From Thermotogae bacterium (lineage in GTDB: Bacteria; Thermotogota; Thermotogae; Petrotogales; Kosmotogaceae), in assembly GCA_003643975.1 (NCBI GenBank), contig QNAR01000012.1:1-19040 (forward strand): a stretch of DNA of 19,040 nucleotides. Reading direction: 5' to 3'. Below are positions 1 to 6,083 of this stretch, piece after piece. The notes under the pieces are model-generated. The model saw only the letters and a list, made by a program, of their open reading frames with translations, was not told the DNA's origin and searched no databases. Both the position numbers and the translations under genes were made by a program. Position 1 is the stretch's first letter. Every line of letters begins with the position of its first letter.

Positions 1-54
1 CTGATCGTTCTTAGAGAAGGTGTGCGTTATATAGCTTCATTTAGATACTATTGA
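1..54 (+). CDS. Possible C-terminal tail of an upstream gene (partial)
   Basis: Frame 1 is open from the first base to a TGA at 52-54, giving 17 residues (LIVLREGVRYIASFRYY). The other two plus-strand frames and all minus-strand frames are closed within the first 60 bases. This could be the end of a gene running in from the left, but 17 codons are too few to identify it or to exclude chance. Confidence 0.2.
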   Translation: MIVLREGVRYIASFRYY

Positions 55-70
55 CAGCATTCAGCAAGGC

Positions 71-111
71 GGTAAACAAAAGCGCCGCTACACCAATTGG
101 TGTTAGCGGCG
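71..111 (-). terminator. Intrinsic terminator-like hairpin, minus strand
   Basis: Bases 83-111 form a long stem (CGCCGCTA-CACC against GGTG-TTAGCGGCG) with one bulged T at 104 and an AATT centre. Read on the minus strand the stem is followed by TTTTGTTTACC (81-71), a U-rich tract typical of intrinsic termination. On the plus strand the stem is followed by a C-rich run with only one block of four Ts, so the structure works better leftward. It may still help end a plus-strand transcript from outside the window. Confidence 0.6.
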
Positions 112-141
112 TCCCCCCTTTTCCCCTGTCACGGGCTTACA
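75..141 (-). ncRNA. Candidate small RNA or attenuated leader
   Basis: This is the interval between the predicted minus-strand start (about 141) and the end of the terminator-like hairpin. Its 5' end (GTGTAAGC, 142-135) can pair at 7 of 8 positions with GCTAACAC in the 5' arm of the terminator stem. It therefore resembles an antiterminator, because it partly duplicates the 3' arm. A purine-rich GGGGAAAAGGGGGG stretch lies between. I recognise no known RNA family. The call rests only on promoter plus terminator spacing. Confidence 0.3.
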
Positions 142-147
142 CGTTGA

Positions 148-175
148 ATTATAACACAACACTTCCTGATTTCAA
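148..175 (-). promoter_or_regulatory. Sigma-70-type promoter on the minus strand
   Basis: On the minus strand TTGAAA (175-170), a 16-base spacer and a perfect TATAAT (153-148) form a good housekeeping promoter. The predicted start is near 141. The transcript would meet the hairpin at 111-83 after about 30 nt and stop near 75, so the likely product is about 65 nt unless there is read-through. No reading frame follows on this strand within the window. Confidence 0.55.
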
Positions 176-208
176 AACATCTGCGAAGAATCTTGACTTT
201 CTTCTGTA

Positions 209-237
209 TTGACTTCACTAAGCCAAAGATATATAAT
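209..237 (+). promoter_or_regulatory. Sigma-70-type promoter of rimP-nusA
   Basis: TTGACT (209-214), a 17-base spacer and TATAAT (232-237) give a near-consensus promoter, with transcription expected to start around 244. The -10 element lies inside a perfect 14-base inverted repeat, TATAAT-AA-ATTATA (232-245). This may be a chance result of AT-richness or an operator. Confidence 0.75.
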
Positions 238-251
238 AAATTATAGAATAA

Positions 252-292
252 CCTCTTATCAAGAGGAGGGCAATTTCAGCCCTCTATTTTTA
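252..292 (+). terminator. Leader hairpins with U-tract upstream of rimP (putative attenuator)
   Basis: Two adjacent stems lie in the 5' leader: CCTCTT/AAGAGG (252-257 with 261-266, loop ATC) and GAGGGC/GCCCTC (266-271 with 279-284), the second followed by TATTTTTATT. The second is a short intrinsic terminator inside the leader, downstream of the promoter and upstream of the RBS (GAGGTGA, 300-306). The stems share base 266, and CCTCT (281-285) can alternatively pair with AGAGG (262-266), so alternative folds are possible. This fits attenuation of rimP-nusA. Confidence 0.55.
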
Positions 293-310
293 TTAATTTG
301 AGGTGATATT

Positions 311-772
311 ATGGAACTCGTTGACTCGTTAAATCAACTTGCAAAAAAAGTAGCGGCTGAAACCGGTTACGAAATTTACGCGTTGAAACTAAAGCGCTAT
401 CGAGGAAAACGTCAGTTGGTTGTAACCATTGATCGGGAGAAGGGAAACATTTCTCTCGAAGACTGTAAAACGTTTTCAGAGAAATTTGGGCGTCTACTCG
501 ATAACGAGAACATCATTGAAGGTTCTTATGAGCTCATTGTGCAGTCTCCCGGTGTTGAACGTGAATTGAGAAATCCCGGCGATTATGCGCGCTTTGCTGG
601 AAAGCTCGCAAAGCTAATTTTAATAAGCCCACTGGACAACCGAACAGTTATCGTAGGCACTATAGAGAGCGCTTCTGAAAGTACAGTCACAATCCGTGAA
701 AGGGATACCGGGAAGTCCTATGGGGTAGCATATACAAATATAAAAAGGGCTAACTTAAAGCTTGAGTTCTGA
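311..772 (+). CDS. rimP: Ribosome maturation factor RimP
   Basis: The 153-residue protein has the usual RimP length and layout. An alpha/beta N-terminal domain (about 1-80) ends in the family signature QSPGVERELRNPGDY (78-92), and a small SH3-like beta barrel covers about 93-153. RimP binds the assembling 30S subunit in the cytoplasm and helps it mature. The ATG is preceded by GAGGTGA (300-306) at four bases, a good site. It is the first gene of a rimP-nusA operon, and its stop at 770-772 lies just before the nusA RBS. Expression probably depends on the promoter at 209-237 and the leader hairpin. The assignment is firm from the sequence and from the neighbouring nusA. Confidence 0.95.
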   Translation: MELVDSLNQLAKKVAAETGYEIYALKLKRYRGKRQLVVTIDREKGNISLEDCKTFSEKFGRLLDNENIIEGSYELIVQSPGVERELRNPGDYARFAGKLAKLILISPLDNRTVIVGTIESASESTVTIRERDTGKSYGVAYTNIKRANLKLEF

Positions 773-788
773 GTGGGAGGTGGTTTCA

Positions 789-1817
789 TTGAATCTAAAT
801 CTTCTTGAAGCTCTTGAACAACTTGAACAAGAAAAAAACATAAGAAAAGAAGAAGTTCTGGAAATACTGGAAAAGGCGCTTCAAAGTGCCTATAAAAAGA
901 ACTTCGGCGGGGAAAGCGATGTTCAGGTGATAATTGATCGGTTAACCGGTGATATTGGTGTTTATGAAAAGCTGTTTGTGACAGAAGAAGTGAGCGACCC
1001 ACATCAGGAGATCGCTCTCCCTGATGCTTTGAAAGTCGATCCTACTGCTAAACCCGGTGAATTTATTTTGAGAAGACTGAACATCAAGAAATTCAAGAGA
1101 ATTGCCGCTCAGACAGCCAGGCAGGTACTCATTCAAAAAATTCGGGAATTAGAGAAGGATAATCTTTACAGTATCTATGCGGATTTAAAAGGTTCTGTTA
1201 CAACAGCCGAAGTACTCAGAATTGTGGAAGGTTGGGCAGACCTCAGAATCGGAAAAATCGATACAAGAATTCCCCTCAAAGAAACCATCCCCGGTGAAGA
1301 ACTAAGGCCCAATACGTTTATCAAAGTGTTTGTTGTCGATGTGCTTAAAACTACGAAAGGACCAAAAATTCTCGTCACCAGAAGAGGGCCACTATTTATA
1401 GAGGAACTGTTGAAATTGCAGGTTCCTGAAGTCGAAAGCGGTAATGTTAAAGTCGTCTCAATCGCCCGCGAAGAAGGGATAAGAACAAAAGTGGCCGTTG
1501 ATGCGGATGATATGAAGGTGGACCCGATAGGAGCTTGCATTGGTGAAAGTGGTGTGCGCATAGGTGAAATCCTGCGTGAAATTAGGCCAGAAAAGGTTGA
1601 CATTCTCAGATGGAGTGCAGATCCCGCCAAATTCATTTCCAATGCCATCGCGCCTGCAAGTGCCATTGAAGTAAAAATATCCAGCGAGGAAAATAGAGAA
1701 GCCGTCGTATATGTTGCACCTACACAACTTTCCTTGGCCATTGGAAAAGGTGGTCAAAATGCCAGACTCGCTGCCAAGCTAACTGGCTGGAAAATCGATA
1801 TAAAGCCTTTGATGTGA
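789..1817 (+). CDS. nusA: Transcription elongation/termination factor NusA
   Basis: NusA binds RNA polymerase and nascent RNA, promoting pausing, intrinsic termination and antitermination. I start it at TTG 789 (MNLNLLEALEQLEQEKNI, the usual NusA beginning), with GGGAGGTGG at 775-783, five bases upstream. A longer frame opens at TTG 762 but overlaps rimP and lacks an RBS. The resulting 342 residues match the short NusA of this phylum. They comprise an N-terminal polymerase-binding domain (about 1-130), an S1 domain (about 132-200) and two KH domains, with GESG at 252-255 and GKGG at 319-322. The acidic C-terminal repeats of enterobacterial NusA are absent. Unlike many bacteria, ylxR, an L7Ae-type gene and infB do not follow; fur does, 97 bases later. 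Confidence 0.96.
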   Translation: MNLNLLEALEQLEQEKNIRKEEVLEILEKALQSAYKKNFGGESDVQVIIDRLTGDIGVYEKLFVTEEVSDPHQEIALPDALKVDPTAKPGEFILRRLNIKKFKRIAAQTARQVLIQKIRELEKDNLYSIYADLKGSVTTAEVLRIVEGWADLRIGKIDTRIPLKETIPGEELRPNTFIKVFVVDVLKTTKGPKILVTRRGPLFIEELLKLQVPEVESGNVKVVSIAREEGIRTKVAVDADDMKVDPIGACIGESGVRIGEILREIRPEKVDILRWSADPAKFISNAIAPASAIEVKISSEENREAVVYVAPTQLSLAIGKGGQNARLAAKLTGWKIDIKPLM

Positions 1818-1822
1818 TGGAG

Positions 1823-1841
1823 TGTTATTGTAACATATTAC
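1823..1841. promoter_or_regulatory. Inverted repeats upstream of fur (possible operator)
   Basis: TGTTA-TTG-TAACA (1823-1835) is a perfect 5-base inverted repeat and overlaps GTAA-CATA-TTAC (1830-1841). They lie in the 97-base gap between nusA and fur, roughly 25-45 bases upstream of a possible -10 (TACAAT, 1866-1871) whose -35 is poor. They do not match the TAATNATTA Fur core. Autoregulation of fur from here is only a possibility. Confidence 0.25.
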
Positions 1842-1914
1842 GCATTTGTTGTAAATCAAAAAGTGTACAATTTTTCTGTCATTCAGAGACGAGATCCAAT
1901 AGGGAGGGTTTACA

Positions 1915-2391
1915 GTGAAACAGGATATTCTTAGAAATGAACTTAGAAGAAGGAAGCAACGGATGACAGCACAAAGGGAACTCATACTCAAGATTTTTTT
2001 GGATTCTGAGGACGAACACATGAGTGCTGAAGAAGTGTATAGAAAGGTGTTAAACAGACGCCTTAGAATAAGCAAAGCGACAGTTTATAGAACCGTTGAT
2101 CTGCTTTCTGATGTGGGATTGTTAAGAAGAATCGTTTTCAGGGATGGCGTTATTAGATACGAACTGGTTAGCAAAGACGAGCATCACCATCATCATATTA
2201 TTTGCACTGAATGTGGACGTGTCGAGGAATTTCCCTTAGATTTATTAGATGATCTTGAAAAGCTAATAGAGAAAAGTACCGGGTATAAAATCACCGATCA
2301 TCAATTGAAATTTTACGGTCTTTGCTCTGAATGCGCAAAGAAAAAGAGCAATGAAGCTACTGATGAAGCAACAAAAAAGGCAACAAAATAA
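1915..2391 (+). CDS. fur: Fur-family metal-responsive transcriptional regulator
   Basis: The 158-residue protein has a winged-helix DNA-binding domain (about 1-85, with the recognition-helix stretch ISKATVYRTVDLL at 52-64) and a C-terminal metal-binding dimerisation domain. Visible ligands are H35, the run H90-H94, the structural zinc cysteines C97/C100 and C137/C140, and H129. The position that is Asp in peroxide-sensing PerR is Glu here (E105), which favours a Fur- or Zur-like sensor, but the metal cannot be decided from sequence. The GTG start has AGGGAGGG (1901-1908) six bases upstream. The lysine-rich tail after residue 141 is extra and poorly conserved in the family. The last 79 bases overlap comEC tail to tail. 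A palindrome at 18133-18151 in this window is a candidate target. Confidence 0.9.
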   Translation: MKQDILRNELRRRKQRMTAQRELILKIFLDSEDEHMSAEEVYRKVLNRRLRISKATVYRTVDLLSDVGLLRRIVFRDGVIRYELVSKDEHHHHHIICTECGRVEEFPLDLLDDLEKLIEKSTGYKITDHQLKFYGLCSECAKKKSNEATDEATKKATK

Positions 2392-3713
2392 TTATATGGA
2401 GGCTTCAGCTGTAACATTGGAGATAACTCCGATAACTTCAAAATAGCGATTTCAAAAAGTTTTGAAAGAAATTCCAGCCCCTTGCCAAGTGCAAACGCAA
2501 GGGGTTTTAATTTTACGAGATCCAAAAAGAGCAGTGCCAAGGTCCCAACTAAAGCAGGCATCAAATAAATCTCCACTACAATGAACGTTATGGGAATTGC
2601 CATAAGGGATATACTTCCAAAGAGATTGAGTGTAATAGGCAAAGTTGCACCTTGTGCCGCTCCACCAATGAGAAACGCCTGGACTACAAATGACCTCTTT
2701 TTCTGTGATGCCATAATATAGAGCAAGATACCCGATGTTGAAATGAAGCTCAATTGGAAGTCCGGTAAGATGAGATCGAAAGGTGCTATGACCAGCATGA
2801 TGATGCCGCTTAACCCCAGAATATTCAAGGGAGATTGAGGATAATCAATAATGCGAAATACAACATATAGAAGGAGCATCAAAAAGGCTCTCGAAGCCGA
2901 TATCGCGGGTCCGGTACACAAGACGTAAGCAGCCGTTAGCATCAAAGAAAATGAATCTTTTACAAAATAAGGTAACAAAAACAGGGACAAAATGTTGTTA
3001 ATTACTAAGAAGAAAAGCCCAACATGCAAACCTGATACAGCGAATATATGTGAAATCCCAACTTTTTTCAGTGCAGTTTTCAGTTGACTGCTCAATTTCG
3101 CTTTACTGCCAAAAAAGGTTGAAAAGATAAGAGCGTTGCTCAACCCATATTTTTCCAGCTTGTTCTCTATGTCTTTCCTTAAGTTTCCAGTAAACCTATC
3201 TACGCCAATTGGTGGTGCAAACCCTCTCATATCCGAATCAAGCGATAGTTGAAAAGATGCGGCTTTTTCAAGTTTCCCAACCGCCCAGAATATCATTCCT
3301 GAATCAGGCACTTCGCTTTCCATGAAAGCCTTTTTAGATTTAACAATTATTCTGAAGGGCAGCTTTTTCCACTCACCATCAATGAAGGCACTACCCGACC
3401 CCAGAAAAAAATCATCTGCATAGACTTTTTCTACCTTTCCGGTAACTTCTACAATGGAACCGGGTTCCAGCATAAGATGATCGATCTTTACAAAGGAAAG
3501 CGAAAAGCCCAGAAAGAAAAACAACAAAACATTAGGCAATAAATGCCTTGCCAACCAGCAAAAAACCAAAAAGGGGCCCAGTAGCAGGACCCCTTTGAAT
3601 ATTTCGCCTTCAACAAACAACAGAGAAAATATAATACCAAAAGCCATAGAAACAAATAAAACAAAAAAAGGCGAATCACTGTGTTCAAGTGAAAATGAAG
3701 TAGAAAAAAGCAC
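2313..3713 (-). CDS. comEC: ComEC/Rec2-type DNA-uptake channel, short form
   Basis: This polytopic membrane protein of 466 residues has three parts: N-terminal membrane segments (about 15-75), a soluble OB-like region (about 85-170) and the competence domain (about 190-450). The diagnostic motif HIFAVSGLHVG is at 222-232. ComEC forms the inner-membrane channel that passes single-stranded DNA during natural transformation. Many ComEC proteins are 700-800 residues long with a C-terminal metallo-beta-lactamase-like nuclease domain. That domain is missing here and is not encoded nearby. The start is GTG at 3713, with AGAGG overlapping the end of apgM, 14 bases after its stop, so the two genes are probably cotranscribed. 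The 3' end overlaps the fur coding region by 79 bases. Without assays a role in transformation is inferred from the family. Confidence 0.85.
   Translation of the reverse strand: MLFSTSFSLEHSDSPFFVLFVSMAFGIIFSLLFVEGEIFKGVLLLGPFLVFCWLARHLLPNVLLFFFLGFSLSFVKIDHLMLEPGSIVEVTGKVEKVYADDFFLGSGSAFIDGEWKKLPFRIIVKSKKAFMESEVPDSGMIFWAVGKLEKAASFQLSLDSDMRGFAPPIGVDRFTGNLRKDIENKLEKYGLSNALIFSTFFGSKAKLSSQLKTALKKVGISHIFAVSGLHVGLFFLVINNILSLFLLPYFVKDSFSLMLTAAYVLCTGPAISASRAFLMLLLYVVFRIIDYPQSPLNILGLSGIIMLVIAPFDLILPDFQLSFISTSGILLYIMASQKKRSFVVQAFLIGGAAQGATLPITLNLFGSISLMAIPITFIVVEIYLMPALVGTLALLFLDLVKLKPLAFALGKGLEFLSKLFEIAILKLSELSPMLQLKPPYNYFVAFFVASSVASLLFFFAHSEQRP
2478..2515 (+). terminator. Intrinsic terminator for fur, inside antisense comEC
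   Basis: CCCCTTGC (2478-2485) pairs perfectly with GCAAGGGG (2497-2504) across an 11-base loop and is followed by TTTTAATTTTA (2505-2515). This is a strong plus-strand intrinsic terminator, 87 bases after the fur stop. It lies wholly inside the comEC coding sequence on the other strand. Read in the comEC direction no U-tract follows the stem, so it should stop fur transcripts and not comEC transcripts. Confidence 0.7.
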
Positions 3714-3727
3714 GGTGGAAAACCTCT

Positions 3728-4930
3728 TTATGCACCGTACTTTTCCAATCTCAAAGCATGAGCCATCATTAACGGAACGACATCAAGCGCCATGATATTT
3801 CCAAGAGTTCCCCTTGCACATTCATATTCGTTAAAGTGTTCACTCAATCCGGATCTGGAGAAGTTAGACCTGATCATAAAAGGTACAGGATGCCAGCTAT
3901 GAGCCTTCATCTTTGCTGGTGTGGAATGATCACCAGTAACGACTATAACATCTGGATTCAATGCAAGGATTTCTGGAAGCAATGTATCAACTTCCTCGAT
4001 AACTTTTACCTTTTTCTCAAAGTTTCCATCTTCGCCATAGGAATCTGTTTTTTTCACATGAACAAAGAAGAAGTCGTATTCATTCCATATATTCCCGAGA
4101 GTTTCAATCTCATCGGAAAGAGTTGTGCCAGTTTCCACTACGTTCATACCAACGAGCTTTGCCAAGCCCCTGTACATAGGATAAGTAGCTATCGCTGCGG
4201 CTTTCATTTTGTACACTTCATCAAAGGTAGGAAGAACTGGATGTTTGGAGAATCCCCTTAAAAGCGCAAAATTCATTTCTGGTTCTTCCTTAAGTACTTC
4301 TCTAACCCTCTTCAAAAAGCTGTTAACAACCTTCGCAGTACTTTCAGCCTCTGGCACGAGGGCTTCTGACCAAACGATCTCTTTTCCTTCTTTTTGCGGA
4401 TCGGCGTCAGAAATCCTTTCATCAAGCCCCGGCGCGGTGAATTTCACAACAAATCTGTGTTCTTTGCCAGGATATACGGATATTTTCACACCATCGATTT
4501 CCTTTATCGCTTCGCCAAGTTTTTTAACAACCTCCGAACTCACCTCAGTTGCAGGCCGTCCAGCTCTTCTGTCAACAATAACATCACCCTTAAGAGTCGC
4601 GAAATTGGCTCTTGCAACAAGATCATCCTTTCCGACCTCAATATCTCCACCAAGAGCTTCCAATATTCCCCTACCGATTTGGTATTTAAGGGGATCATAA
4701 CCGAATAAGCCCAGATGACCCGGCCCACTTCCGGGGGTAATACCCTGAAGTACCGGAATGGTTTGGCCCAGGTCCGCTTCTTTTGCAAGAGCGTCCAGAT
4801 TTGGTGTTTTCGCTGCCATCAGCGGTGTTTTCCCATCAATCGGGAGGTCACCTATTCCATCCATGACGAGTAAAACTACTTTGCTTTCATTTTTTACCGC
4901 CAATTTTTTTATCAGTTCATGTCTGTCCAC
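3728..4930 (-). CDS. apgM: Cofactor-independent phosphoglycerate mutase, archaeal type (ApgM)
   Basis: This cytoplasmic glycolytic/gluconeogenic enzyme interconverts 3- and 2-phosphoglycerate without 2,3-bisphosphoglycerate. It belongs to the alkaline phosphatase superfamily. Counting from the longer start, visible motifs are the metal site VMDGIGDLP (24-32), ITPGSGPGHLGLFGYDP (66-82) with the likely phospho-acceptor Ser70, and TGDHSTP with following histidines (HSWHP) near the C-terminus. Its length of about 400 residues is typical. An ATG at 4936 would sit only one base after AGGAGG (4943-4938), too close. GTG at 4930, two codons later, has seven-base spacing and is my choice, giving 400 residues. 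It is the first gene of the leftward apgM-comEC pair. Confidence 0.92.
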   Translation of the reverse strand: MDRHELIKKLAVKNESKVVLLVMDGIGDLPIDGKTPLMAAKTPNLDALAKEADLGQTIPVLQGITPGSGPGHLGLFGYDPLKYQIGRGILEALGGDIEVGKDDLVARANFATLKGDVIVDRRAGRPATEVSSEVVKKLGEAIKEIDGVKISVYPGKEHRFVVKFTAPGLDERISDADPQKEGKEIVWSEALVPEAESTAKVVNSFLKRVREVLKEEPEMNFALLRGFSKHPVLPTFDEVYKMKAAAIATYPMYRGLAKLVGMNVVETGTTLSDEIETLGNIWNEYDFFFVHVKKTDSYGEDGNFEKKVKVIEEVDTLLPEILALNPDVIVVTGDHSTPAKMKAHSWHPVPFMIRSNFSRSGLSEHFNEYECARGTLGNIMALDVVPLMMAHALRLEKYGA

Positions 4931-5025
4931 AATCATTCCTCCTTTCTATCATTTATATAATTCTACCACGCTGAAAGTCGTTCCATCATGCTAAAATTGG
5001 TTTAGATTACCCGGAGGTAGATTCA

Positions 5026-6078
5026 ATGAATTCCTATAAAATCGTTCTGGTGGGTTACTATGGCTATCGAAATTTTGGTGATGATTTGTTACTGCTATCT
5101 ACGCTCAAAATTCTAAATGAGACTGGTTTTGAGGGTGAAGCATTTATACCGTCTCCAAAAGGGCTTGATTCGGTCATTTCTGAAATGCCCGTTAGTTTCA
5201 AAATAAGCCAAATACCAAGGTATAACCCGATCAGCTTAGAAAGGGCAATCCAGCGTTCTGCGATAACCGTTTTCGGTGGCGGCAATTTATTTCAGGATGA
5301 AACGAGCACCCGCAGTTTTCTTTATTATTATTTCATCGCCAAAAAGACCTTATCTTATGGGAAAAAGTTGCTGCTTCTCTCCCAGGGATTTGGTCCCCTA
5401 AAAAAAGGATCGAATTTGAAAAAATTGTCTAAAATTCTGTCAAGCACAAACACCTTTGCTGTTTTAAGAGATAGTGTTTCTTTCCGTTTTGCCTGCAATC
5501 ATTCCATTAATGCCTTTGGGGGCACTGATTATGGCCCATATTGTTTGCGCCTTTCTAAAAACGATGCAGCTGAAGATAAAGGTCTGGTTATCTTGATACC
5601 AAAACACTTGAACTATGCAACGGAAATACTAAATACACTGAAAGCCAAAGGATTCAGCAAGCTCTGTATTATTCCCTTTCAAAACCATAGAGAAGGGATG
5701 TTGTTGAAAAGGTTAAACCAAATCGCCTCGTCAATTGGGTTCCTTTTAACACCTCCTCCACGAAGCAACTACGAAATAGCAGATTTTTTTCAACGCTCAA
5801 GCTTGATCGTCAGTGAAAGGCTCCATGGCGCCATCTTAGCCATGTGGTTGGCGAAGCCCTTCATATGGAAGCAAAACAAGAAAATGATGGATTTCTTTTC
5901 TTCTTTTGAGCATACTCCGCCATACTTTTCCACAGAGGCTGAAAGCATTAATAGAGCCATAGACAGGAGCAAGTCTTTTGATTACAAGTCGCTATCAAGC
6001 GCTTATATACAGAAACTCGAAAAGACCATTCACCTATCCAAAGAAGTGCTCGAAAAAATCTTTGAAAAAAGGGGGTAG
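5026..6078 (+). CDS. csaB: Polysaccharide pyruvyl transferase family protein (CsaB-like)
   Basis: The 350-residue protein has the hallmarks of the pyruvyl transferase family: the N-terminal GYYGYRNFGDD (10-20), the glycine-rich FGGGNLFQDETS (83-94) and the C-terminal SERLHGAI (263-270). Members move pyruvate from phosphoenolpyruvate onto a sugar. CsaB proteins pyruvylate cell-wall polysaccharide so that SLH-domain surface proteins can anchor. There is no signal peptide, so it should act at the cytoplasmic side. The ATG has CGGAGGT (5011-5017) at eight bases. It heads a tight row: the stop lies five bases before the alcohol dehydrogenase gene. The family call is safe, while the precise acceptor and the csaB name are inferred. 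In Thermotogota the acceptor could belong to the toga/periplasmic envelope. Confidence 0.75.
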   Translation: MNSYKIVLVGYYGYRNFGDDLLLLSTLKILNETGFEGEAFIPSPKGLDSVISEMPVSFKISQIPRYNPISLERAIQRSAITVFGGGNLFQDETSTRSFLYYYFIAKKTLSYGKKLLLLSQGFGPLKKGSNLKKLSKILSSTNTFAVLRDSVSFRFACNHSINAFGGTDYGPYCLRLSKNDAAEDKGLVILIPKHLNYATEILNTLKAKGFSKLCIIPFQNHREGMLLKRLNQIASSIGFLLTPPPRSNYEIADFFQRSSLIVSERLHGAILAMWLAKPFIWKQNKKMMDFFSSFEHTPPYFSTEAESINRAIDRSKSFDYKSLSSAYIQKLEKTIHLSKEVLEKIFEKRG

Positions 6079-6083
6079 TTTTT

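Noticed and set aside
51..78. TTGACA (51-56) as a plus-strand promoter before the hairpin at 83
   Set aside because: The hexamer is perfect, but the expected -10 position holds TAAACA, a poor match, and no gene begins before the rimP promoter.
1..310. tRNA gene upstream of rimP, as in enterobacteria
   Set aside because: No cloverleaf or TTCRANNC T-loop motif is visible on either strand. The only strong fold is the terminator-like hairpin.
762..788. Upstream TTG start for nusA giving nine extra residues
   Set aside because: It overlaps rimP and has no RBS, while TTG 789 has GGGAGGTGG at correct spacing and starts with the family-typical MNLNLLEAL.
1175..1741. 188-codon minus-strand frame inside nusA
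   Set aside because: It is a shadow of a highly conserved gene, with a low-complexity Ser/Thr-rich translation, no RBS and no recognisable domain.
2419..2430. GGAG-ATAA-CTCC hairpin just after fur as its terminator
   Set aside because: The stem is only four pairs and no T-tract follows. The 8-bp stem with T-tract at 2478-2515 is far better.
4209..4708. Plus-strand frames (163 and 104 codons) inside apgM
   Set aside because: They overlap each other and the well-supported apgM on the other strand. Composition is atypical and no RBS is present.
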